Assembly: GCA_947507595.1 (NCBI GenBank) | Contig: OX382261.1 | Coordinates: 41,183,738-41,247,737, forward strand | Direction of reading: 5' to 3' | Source: Pyralis farinalis | Taxonomy: Eukaryota > Arthropoda > Insecta > Lepidoptera > Pyralidae | DNA length: 64,000 bases | Shown: positions 43,155 through 55,100 of the stretch, one piece after another | Position numbering within the stretch: the stretch's first letter is position 1 | Layout: each line of letters starts with the position of its first letter | Position numbers and translations under genes: made by a program | The notes under the pieces: generated by a model | Databases searched by the model: none | Told to the model about the DNA's origin: nothing | The model's input: the letters and a program-made list of their open reading frames with translations, nothing else

Positions 43155-46100
43155 GTGAGCGAGGACGTCATGCGGGTGAGCGGTAGTGGAGTATAAGCCG
43201 AGTACACGTTGTGCTTCTTAACAGAGACATGTGGGGCGGCGTGGCGCGCGGCGGTGGCACGAGGGGCGCTACGTGCGCTGGGCGGCGGCGGCGCGGTGTC
43301 GGTGGCGGGCTGGCCGGGCGCCGGCGCCTGTTCTGCGCTGGCGGCAGCGGCGCGAGCGTTGAAACGTGCGACACCGGCGACGTGCGGTGCGAGTGCTGCT
43401 CGAGCAGCCGGCGCGGCGGAGCTGGCTCGAAGGCTACGCTGGCGGCGCGCGTTGCTGCCGCCGGCCGGTGACAAGCCACGCTCCGACTGCGCGGCGGCGT
43501 TGCGGGCAGCGGCGCACGCGCTGGCGACCGCCGGTGTGACAGTGCGTCGCGCTCCGCTCACACACGACGAGCTGGCTCGCGACCCGCACGGTGAGGACAC
43601 TGGTTGCCTCAAGTAACCCCACATTATCACGTCTACATCACATCCATAGCCGTTTCTGTTTAATTGACCTACCCTACTTATGACTGATGGTTTTGTACTG
43701 AGAGTAACATAATTAGTTTTTTTATTTACGCACATTTCTCTTGTTCCTAAAAAATATCTGCCTGTCTAACTTTTTAGCCGGTATATTTTTCAGCTATATA
43801 TCTTTTAAACAATATATATTTTGATAGGTACACATTCATTTTGATTGTTATGTCTTTTAAACAGTACAATTTTTGAATACTATACTGTTTGACGTGTATA
43901 CCACACAGGTCAAAGTAAAAATGATTGCATGCATTTTAAAATGATTTTTTTTACGAATAAAATCAACATTATATCTTATGAACGTTATTGAATGTAAATA
44001 AGCTTACCAGAAAGCTTCTCAGGAGGTACTGCATAGGCAACCAGAGTGTAACACCATAGTTTTTGTGCTACAAGTATAGACTAAGCTTGCCTCTTTACAT
44101 TAGATAGGGAAAGTGCTTTTTGCATCAAATAGAACAGTGTAAATACACACAATAATAATAAACCACACAGAGCCATCGAATCACAAATTAACAATTGTTA
44201 TAAATAACAGCAAACATATAATAATAACATTACTGAACGTACCTGATGACGAGGAGTCCGTCTACGTACTCGTATTATATTCCTTTCAGGACATTCCTCA
44301 CTCACTCTGTAAGTTCTTCGTACATTTATCATCGAATGCCGACATGCATAGCATACTTCACGACGTCCAACTGCAGGCACAGGTATCACTTGACTGTATG
44401 AAGTAGTTTAAAGCAACGCAAAACATTCATGACACAAAATGTCTTCAGGAGATAGCTACGAGTACAAGAGAAGAAAAAATAGTTAAAGTACATGTATTGT
44501 AAGGCACGCGACCCTGGTCTCTGTGTACTCTATATGAATAATACTAAATGCTCACTTATACTGTAATTTATTCGACTATTCAGCTAATTGCTAATAATGA
44601 GTGGTTTTCGATACATTGTCGATCGTACACTACGCCCGCGCGGCGGGCGCGTGCGGGCGCGGGCGGGCGCGGGCGGCCACGCCGTCTCCCGGCGTCAGCA
44701 GTGTTCGGGGTGATGCATCGAACACGCTCTCAATGGGGAGAGACGGAAGAATGAGGAAGCTACAATATGAGAGTTACGTGATACAAGATGATAACAATGC
44801 TTTGCTTAATGCGAATTATGGTTAGTAATTTTTGATTGAGATGAAAGGATATAAAAGTACTCGTACAATATGCAACATTCATTTGTTAAATTAAAAGAGT
44901 CAGTTGAATTTTACTCATTGCTCAAAATTAAACATCAATTGTCTTTTCGCGATTGGCATTAAAAAAATAAAAAACATTTATTTGCTATTAGGCCCTTACG
45001 GGCACTTAGACACGTCTTACATTCTTTAAATTAGATCATATTGTATTTTAATAATTTTCCATAGTTTTTTTAGTTTTAATTTCTCTTTTTTAATCTACCA
45101 GCATTTCGAAAATAACCATTAAAAGAAGAAATGCCAAAAGAAAGTTGCTAATATGAGTCTTTTTTTTTCATCGTCAATATATATTACAAAAAATATATGT
45201 GAGTGTACATATAGTAATATCAAGTGGTACAATTAAAGATATATTAATACATGTGCTGAATCATTTCCAAACTCTGACAGATATTCATCGATTCTGTAAT
45301 AGCCCTTCTTACACAGAGTATTTCTGAGGTACCTTTTGAACACGTCACGCAAGGACAGGATTGTTTCAGGTAATTTATTATAGAATCGAATACAATTTAC
45401 AATAAAAGATCTACTAGTCTTAGCAATCTATTCCTGCTTCTAAGATTTTCACAAAATTTTTAAAATGACTATATTTTTACATTATGTTCTCATAAATATA
45501 CTGAGAGGTAACCGTTATTTCTGTATATAGTTCTCTAAGTGATTCCCTGGCACCCATGTTATGAATAGAGCGGATGGCTCTCTTTTGTAATATAAAAATA
45601 ATTACAATGTCAGCTGCTTTTCACCACAATAGTATACCATACGACATAATGCTATGAAAGTAGCTGAAATAGACTAAGCGCGCAGTAGTCACATCCGTCA
45701 ATTATCTAATCCTCCTAACTGCATATGCGGGGGTGCTGAGCTTACTGGCCAGTTTTTTTTATGTGGGGGCCCCACTGCAATTTGGAGTCTATTGTACTTC
45801 CAAGAAATACAGTATCATTAATAAATTCTAGTACATCATTGTCAACTTCTGTATTGGCAGGAGGCACATTTGGTCAAATAAATTATTTTGTTTAGGCTGA
45901 GTTTATAGTCAAAGTCAAAGCTAAAGTCAAAATCTTTTTATTCCGTAAAAATGGCTACATTTGTTTGGAATCGTCACAATTTTTTCCCCTACCGTGCAGT
46001 TCATGTTATAAAAATATTATTACATGTGATCTAATTTAGAATGGCAGATAGAACACTATTTACATTGTCAATATTTTCGCACCGACGAGGAACATTAAAA

Positions 46101-49100
46101 ATTAAAGAAGTATCATCAGCAAACAGTAGTATATCCGCCATTCTCTGTACCATGTAGGGCAGATCACTCACATACACTAACCAGTTGAGAATGCGCAAGC
46201 TTGCATTGCCAGAGGAACACCTGGCTCGTCAATTATATAACAATTCAATATATATTTTTTTAATTTGTCGGCCATTTCGACCAAGTTCTTTAAGAGATAG
46301 GAACGGTGTTCCTAAACATTCCTATTCTAATTTTTTAAGCTGAATCCGAATCTGAATCAAATCAAAGTCAATCAAGTCAAAATTCGAATATTCGAAAAAA
46401 GCGACTGACAAACTCATAGACAAACGCACATACAAACATATAGATTTCATATAGTAACGGTGTTCCTGAAAATATAAAGGAGCTCAATATAGCATCCCAA
46501 TATTAATATTTGCATATTTGCTGCCTTTAGATTTGGCCCCATTAATATCAACAATTCTGTTACTTAAGTAAGTTGTAATCAAATTACGGGCTTTACAGTG
46601 TGGAAATGTCCCGTTTTTTTTAATCGCAGACTCGACCACCGTTTGTTGGAGCTGTGTTGCCGCGCACCGACACCAACACTGGACCCCTGCTCGGAGAGTG
46701 CTTGTTCAATCTGTTCCCACGCGCTCACTCTATCACTTTGATCTGGCACTACACACACATTTACACTGCCGGTGCGCCTGGTAGCGGTTCCTCTGCTGGG
46801 AGACGAGCGGGCTGCTCGAACCGCTACCACCGCGATGATGACCGTGGTTACTTAATCCATACGATACAACACAGTGACCGTCAGATGGTATCCCTCTACA
46901 ACGCTGTTTCTTTTATGGAACTTATCTGATCCTCTTCGATATCAATAACGTCATTTAGAGGTAGCGTCATATTGACCAATACATTTATAGATGAAGTATA
47001 AAGCGTTGTGTCTCGCCCTTTTATCATGCATTGTTTGCTAACGAGAATGAGTCCCTTGCTGACGTCGTGACGACGCTTGTATCTCGTCGTCACATTTTAT
47101 TCTCATAGAGATATATATCTCATATGAATCGCAACAGAAGTAGAAATAGGTAGAGGGGTCGTTCAACTGTAACCATATTTCGCAGGTATCGTTGATGATG
47201 CGACAGGTGCTCGCTTGTTTCATTTCACAGAACTCCTCAGGTCGCAGCTGCTCGATTGGATCTTGTAATCTACAAATATAAGTATGTTCTAAACTCACAA
47301 TTTTGAAGGTCGTTTACGCTCGCTGTAAAATAGGAATCTCTTCTCAGGATGACTGCTGTGTATTCTGATATCGATTTAATGCTGACCATAATTCGCCCAA
47401 TTTGGTATGGAAGGGATCAATTTGTAAAGTTGGAAATTATCTCTGCTGACCAAAGGTAGAGTAATTTGAAAAACCTCCTCCTCCTCCTCGCGCGGCGAAA
47501 TCCAAGAACTTAAAATACTGAGTATATGACCAGCACCAGGTTCTTGAAGCGCATGTGCTCTCGAGTCGTGTGCCAACAACAGTGAACGGTCGATGCACCG
47601 ACGACGCAAGTTTTGCTCTCGTGCCGCCGTGACGTTGTGTTAAGTGACAAAAGTTCACAAACAGTTTATTACAAATACACTAAATTGTGAATGCGGAGGA
47701 ACGACAGTTCAACTTAATGCTACAAAAAAAGTACTTCAACTGCAGAAAGTTACGTCAATAAAATATTAATTAAGTACATAAGCCCATTGTTAGTGCACAT
47801 GGGCGAGAATAGCATTGTAAATTGTCAGACGCTGTCGGGCAATCGCAGCTGCAGCGAGGACAGCGACGACGACTGTCCTCGATGCACGTATTTATTTATT
47901 GCACTAAAGTTAAAACGTAATATAAAATGCAACAGTATCCAAATTGTGCGTCACCATAAATAATAATTTACCTACGACACCCGGACAGGCATTTTCATGC
48001 AAGATAACGTCCAGTTATATCCCAAAGTAGTTTCACTTTGTTTTAGTTCAGCCTTTTTGATACAGAATATGAAAAAATGCTGAAACTGGTGAAACAGAAA
48101 AAGAAAAACATTAAATTAGATTTAAGTAGAGGGTAGACTAGACTCGCGACCATCAAAGTTCACTTGCACTTGAACACTGTCGTTTAAAACAACTAACTCG
48201 GAGTGCCGAGCCGTCCGACACCGCCGCGGCAGGCTGTGTCGGATTCGCGGCCGTCGGCAGTATTAGGGCACGTAGCGGGAGAGACTCAGTTGCTTTTGGT
48301 CGCTCGTATGTTTCCGCGACCGTTTTAAATGTGGTTAATACATATGACGAGCTCGGTGGCGCAGTGGTGAAACGCGTTGTTACGCTACTTTGACACCAAC
48401 GCTCGTGGGTTCGATTCCCACACAGTACAAACATTTGTGTGCATGAACATGTCTGTTTGTATTGGTCTGGGTATTTTCTATGTATAATAAGTATGTATTT
48501 ACAAAAAAAAAAATGTATTTACGTATGTTTATCAGTTGTCTAGTACCCATAGCACAAGCTTCGCTTACTTTGGGGCTAGGTGGCGCTGTATAATTTGTCC
48601 GACAATATTTATATTTATTTATATGGCCGACGGAAATTGAACTCGGTATAAATATATAAATGTTACAGAATATTTAGTGTTTAAAATATGAGTATTAATA
48701 ATAATCTTCAGCAATATTTACTTCAGTCAGTCAGCGCGCTAGTGATATAAGTCATTTGATAGAAGCTCTCTGTGCCCGCAGTGGTGGTGCTCTGCGTGTC
48801 GCCGGGAGGTACGGCGGGGCCGGCGAGCGCGCCGTGGGCGGCGACGTGGCCGGCCGCCGCGCCCGCGCTGCTGCTGCTGCACGAGGAGGAGCCCGACGCC
48901 GGTGACGACGATGTTAACGATGACGCTTCTCAATTAAGCAATATCACTTTAGATGTAGGAAATTTGCCTTATGATAGTAACGTAAACTTGTCGCCCTCCT
49001 CGATCACGTCCTTCCCGGAAAATGCTAATTTATCGTCGATTATTTATCCGGAATCGTATAAGAAAACTTTCTCGTCGCCGGCCGCCGCCGTAAACAAGGA

Positions 49101-52100
49101 ACCCGCGCGGCCGACCGCCGCGGCCGTTACGGCGGGGCGAAGCGGCGTAAACACGATAAAAACTGACATCATAGAGAAACCGCCGCCAAATAATACTCTC
49201 GAGGCGTACATTGCGGACACCCCGAAACAAACATTCGCAAAAAACAAATCCAAGGACGATTCGGTAATAATTGCAAATGGAGGTCGGCGAGGGCGGCGGC
49301 GGCGGGCGCCCGCCCGGGAACACTTTTCGTTTATTTCGGAACTCGACGACGAGTTTGGAGGCCGACTTTTGCTATTAACGCACAAACAAATTGAAGATGA
49401 AAGAGACCCTGTCGATATTGACTCGGTGTACGACCAAATACTGGCCGCGCTCGGCGAAGACGCGAACGCGGAGCGAACGCGAATCGAGGGAGGGCGAAAT
49501 ACATTTTTTTTATACGAAATATCTACGAACGAGACGAATCGGAGGTGGACACGCATCGCAACTCTATCGACAACGTCGACGAGGTCGATAGACGAATCCG
49601 AGGAGTGGGAGACGACCGTGGCCGTCACCGACTGGGGTCGAGATTTGGACCGTTGGAGTGCCGCGGGTGAGGCCGACGACGAGAGCGCGTCGTCGGTGGC
49701 GCGGCTGGTGGGCGGAGCGGCGGCAACGCTGACGGCGGTGGCGGCTATGCTCGGCGCGGCGCGCATCGCGGCGAGCCGGCGTCGGCGGCGGCGGCGACGT
49801 GCGGACGCAGTGCTAGCGCCCGCCGACTTCGTGTTTCCGGTGGACGAGGGGCGACGTCTCGGCGAGGGCATGGAGGCCATGCTGTCGTGCTGGCTACAGC
49901 AGCTACACGAGTTCGGGGGTCCCGAGCTAGAGCGACCCGACCTATTGAAGCAGCCGCCGCTCGCTGCGCCGCTGCCGCCCTCCGCGCCCTCGTCCACCTG
50001 CAGCATCAACCGGGTCGCCGTCGACCGCCGCATCCGATATAAGGTTGAGTCTTATTGATCATTATTTTCTAAACATATTATGTAGGTACAATATTAAAAT
50101 TTAGAAAAGTCTCGAATCACATCCTAATCGTTTCAGGGTGACGCTGTACACATGAAGTACCTTCCCTCTATTTCCTTTGAATTGAAGCGCAAAGCGACCG
50201 ACGTGTTGCTCGTCATGCAGTCGCTGCGGCACGAAAACTTAAACCCTTTTATCGGTAAGTGGAGGGCACGTGGCGGCACGGTGGCCTTCCTCCGCGCGGC
50301 CAACCAGTGACCGCCGGTCCTGTTCGCAGGCTGCCTGTGCGAGGCGCGGCCGGCGCTCGTGTTCGACCACTGCGGGCGCGGCTCGCTCGAGGACGTGCTG
50401 ATGGCGGACGACATCAAGCTGGACTGGACGTTTCGGCTGTCGCTGCTTACGGATCTGGTGAAGGGCATGCGCTACCTGCATGGCTCGCCCCTGCGCGTGC
50501 ATGGCCGCCTGTCGTCGCGCAATTGCGTCGTCGACTCGCGTTGGGTGCTGCGTCTTACTGACTACGGCATCCCCGGCTTCCTACGTGCGCAAGGGCTACC
50601 ACAGCCGCCCCGATCTGCTCGCGGTGAGCCTTCCGCTCCTGGCACACTCGCCGGTGCCGTCCGAAGCGGCCCGTTCATGCCATCTTGTGTTACAGAGCTG
50701 CTGTGGACGGCGCCGGAGCTGCTGCGGGAGGCGCGCGGCGCGGGTCGCGGCTCCCAGCCCGGCGCGGGTCGCGGCTCCCAGCCCGGCGCGGGTCGCGGCT
50801 CCCAGCCCGGCGACGTGTTCTCCTTCGCCATCATCATGCAGGAGGTCATCGTGCGCGGAGAACCGTACTGCATGCTGTCGCTGACGCCTGAAGGTGCGTG
50901 CTGGTCGATGCAGGGTATAATAACTACCAAACGGCGCTCACACCTTGAAATATATCCAGTTTGCTCACTCTAGGTTTAGTATTGTTACTTAAAAAGAGGT
51001 TATTTACTATTAGTTACTAGCTGTTATTTAGGTAATACTACATCTTTCCCCAAAATTAAAAGAAAAAAAAATATGTAAATAGTTTTTTCATGCGTTATGT
51101 AATAAGACATTATAAATGTGTATAATCCTCAACGTCATCATCATCATCATATCAGCCAAAGAACGTCCACACCTGGACAGTGAGTGTTGTGCTGCTTGTA
51201 GAGCACCCGTTTCCTATAATCCGTTAGGATTGGCGGGGTTTGCTAGCTAAGACAAGTATTTGGCAAATATATTGATTGTTACAGAGAGCGACTCCACCAC
51301 CCAGAGGAAAATTCTTTCTTAGCTTAGCTTAGTGATATTTATTAATATGTACATCTATCTATAACATCACGTCAAGTCACTTGCGAGATAGGCAGAGAGA
51401 ACCGAGCGCCACATACCTACATCTTTACTATTAATATCTTATTTAATATTCCTGTACGAGAAGATCTCTTCTCATGCACGCTGGGTTCTAGAGATCCGGA
51501 CATCACCTTCTGATAAAGCACGCATACACATAGAAACATCAGTGTACCTTCCATCTTTCAGGTGCTGAAAGTGCATCCGATATTCACAGTCGCATGCGTT
51601 TCTTTATTTCATCATCAACCGTAATACTAACATTGGTTCTAATTCCCTCTGTTTTCAATACTTTATCTTTGTTCTTCGCAGTGAATAGTAAGCCCTGCTC
51701 TGCTCCATACAATCGCCCTTTATTATTGTGATCAATTCTTGCAGTTCAGTTGATGTTTCTGCTAATAACACAGCATCGTCTCCAAATAGCAGACAGTTAA
51801 CCACTAGGTACCCGTGCACATTCCTACGGTCATATATTATAATTCTTTGCAGACTATTGTTAACTTACAAACACCCTGCTTGACACCAATTTTGATGTCA
51901 AATCGGGTAGCATGCCCTATGCTACTCGAGCTGAGCACACATTCATATCTCGGTAATATGTCCCATCATTTTTGTCACATAGCCCTGTCAAATACAATCT
52001 CAAGATCCACGAAACCGCATTAAACTTTCTGGAAAACTTAATGCTTGATGAACTTGTATATAAATCCGAAATAATGAATTTAGTGGTACAGGTTATGGCC

Positions 52101-55100
52101 GTTTACTGACTATGGAGTCAATGGTACAGAATTTAAATATTAACAATACTCTTGAGGTAATACTTAGGGTGCAGTCTTTTATATATTTTACCTGTTGTCG
52201 ATTCAAATCTAGTATAGCATAATGTAGCCTACGACCTTGGGCGTTGCTGAAAATTCCAGAACGATTTAGTAGTGAACTGTCTGCTTTAGGCATATGATGC
52301 CGTATTATTAGCAGATCACCAACCGAACTACAAATACGAATCTGTATGTAAAAAAAGTGATTACATGAAGAAAGTCTAACAATTGAAGGTGAAGAAAAAT
52401 GATGATATATGAAAATCGATAAACCAGAACGAACATGAGAATTATGTAGTTTTCGAACAAGTGGATCAGATTTTATATGTTGAAAGTACTTTTAACAGGG
52501 GAACGTACGCCGCTGATGTGGAGAGACGAGTAGGTGCAGGAATCAGTGTGAAAGAAGCGTTGGGCAAACTTCTTGGTGGCTGAAACCTAAGCAAGTTTGG
52601 CCAGCTCACTCGTGCAACACACAACGTGGTACTAATCCCAACGCTAACTTATGAAAGTAAAAGCTGCGTATGACATAAAGTATGAAAGTAGAATGAATGT
52701 GGTCAAGATACAATCATTATGCAAACTTTGTGGCGTACCTTCGTGACCGCGTTCCCAATGAATATTTAGCGAAGAGAGTTGGTTTGAAACAGTGTCGGTG
52801 TTAATATATGAAAAGGCATTGCATGGGACATCACCGTATGTATTATTTATATGGTGAATATTGCAAGCATTCACAGGCTACGGTAACCGTTTTACATCAG
52901 GTGGACCGTATGCTTGTTTGTCTTCCGACGTTGTGTAAAAAAGCTCTGGCGATTTACGACATTTGAAATTATTAAGATCTGGCCTTAATGATTTTCAAAA
53001 TCATCGAAGTATTCCAAGGGACAGTTTATAGGAGAGACTACATCGTTCGTAGTACTCTGCGATATTAAAACCCATATAGTAAAAGAAAGCTTTATTATAA
53101 GAACAAAACGCAGTATTTTTTGTCTAGTAACCTGTTGCTTTTATGTCAAAGAAGTGGTTCGTTCTCCATTCTCACCGACCGAGCGAGCGTGGACTTACGA
53201 GTACTATACATGCTCACACACTCATATACTATTTTATAATCACTTAGCTGATTTTAATATTGTCTATTTTTGCGAACTACCGACGAATACGCCGTATACG
53301 GAAAAACATTGTAAGTTTATCTTTATGCTGTACGATTAACACAGTTATGTTGTTGGTAAATAAGAAAACATATATTATTATTATTATCGCCAGTATCATG
53401 AATACACACTTCACACTAGAAATGTGGCCGGCAGAGATACTGACGGGCGGCACATTGCAGAAATCGTGGAAAAGGTTTCGCGGCCGCCGCCGCTCATCCG
53501 GCCGTCGGTGTCGATGGGCGCCGCGCCGCCCGAGGCGGTGTCGGTGATGCGCCAGTGCTGGAGCGAGGCGCCCGACCTGCGCCCCGACTTTCACCGACTC
53601 TACGATATTTTCCGGCACCTGCACCGCGGCCGGTAATGGATCAATCTTTTTCTAATTATTAATTAGGCCGTCCAGTCGCCCGTTTAAATACATTAATAAT
53701 TTTCCAGCAAGATTAACATCGTCGATTCCATGTTCGAGATGCTCGAGAAGTACAGCAACAACCTGGAAGAGCTGATCCGCGAGCGCACTGAACAGCTCGA
53801 TATGGAAAAGAAGAAAACCGAGCAGCTTCTCAACCGCATGCTGCCTCGGTACGTAGCCAGATTGTTACGACACTCCCTGCCTGAGAAGGATCTATTTCAA
53901 TTGAAACCTTACTTTCGAAAACGTTGTAGCATAACAAGTATTTATGGAGGAAGAATAATTACAGAATATAAATCGTTATGTATCTATATGTATGATTACA
54001 CGGAGTCCCTGGTCGTTAACATGGAAGTTTGGAATTACATAATTCAATGTAAATGTTTTCTGCCTTGTGCCGGGGATTTCTCACTCAAGAAAGTTTTTGA
54101 GCCTGTATTTGATTACACAGGTTTACCGGTTAAGTCGACCTAGATAAAATGATAAGATAAAAATCATTATTAGGCCCTTACGGGCACTTAGACACGTCTT
54201 ACATTCTTTAAATTAGATCATATTGTATCTTAATATTTTTCCATATATTTCCGTTTTTTTTTAGTTTTAATCTCTCTTTTTTAATCTACTAGCATTTCGA
54301 AAATGACCATTGGCGAAGAAGAAACTTGCCAATATGGGTTACCGTTGCTTAAGGGGCGTTTCACATCAATGGAAAACATGCAAAGTGAATCTATGTGGTG
54401 TCAATGGATGTCCGTTACGTCACCATTACTTACTTCATAAAAATACATTGACTATTATTGACACACCTAGTACTCAAACTACAAATGTTAATAACTGTTC
54501 AGAAGTATGTGAATCAAATCCGGCTCGAAGGACCAAATATTGCAGACGACTAAGCAATGAACTGTATTAAATTATAAGAAAGGGAATAATGGTTGAAAAA
54601 TAATACTAAATTATATGTAGCACTTCAATATGTAATACGTTTTTGACAAGGAAAACAAAAGACAAGAAAAGAGCAAAGACAAATACAAAATTTAAATAAG
54701 ATTTATAAAAAGAATATAAAAGGAAAAGAGGTATGCAACAGAAAGATTTAAGTCTAATATAGCAGAAAAAATACACACATCAAAAGTGTCTAGGGATCAA
54801 CATATATTTTTGCAATAACTTTTCTCCTGATTGATATTAATTAAAATTTTCTTTAAGGATTCATCAAATAAAGTGTTTTCGTTTGTCTACAGTAACGATA
54901 AACCAAGTCACCTTTGCATTAATAAAGAAATTTGCCATTTTCATAATAAAGGGATTTTTGACATTTGAACCACTAACATTAAAGTTCGAAAAAAAGACTG
55001 AAATAACAGTTTTCTTTAAAATTTTATTGGGTAACTTAAACAATTAATAATCCGTGTTTCTACCGCGAACACTAACAACACAAGAACATCGGTTTGGCAT

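Noticed and set aside
44198..44389. Minus-strand frame with CYAC and a later Cys, reminiscent of a transposase C-terminal finger
   Set aside because: Too short and incomplete; the expected second half of the finger is missing.
47799..47962. Short acidic, Cys-containing frame that looks protein-like
   Set aside because: No splice acceptor or donor in phase with the cyclase exons and no recognised family; exons 2 and 3 already join correctly.
48345..48440. Possible tRNA gene (A and B boxes)
   Set aside because: The box motifs belong to a tRNA-derived SINE; no cloverleaf with a proper anticodon arm and acceptor stem could be drawn.
49044..50033. Long minus-strand frame (329 codons) opposite cyclase exon 3
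   Set aside because: It is a by-product of GC-rich coding sequence on the other strand; the plus strand has correct splice sites and family motifs.
54361..54450. Zinc-knuckle text considered as a cyclase exon in intron 8
   Set aside because: Exons 8 and 9 join in phase to give the conserved LNRMLPR-SVAERL sequence, and the text fits a BEL/Pao gag.
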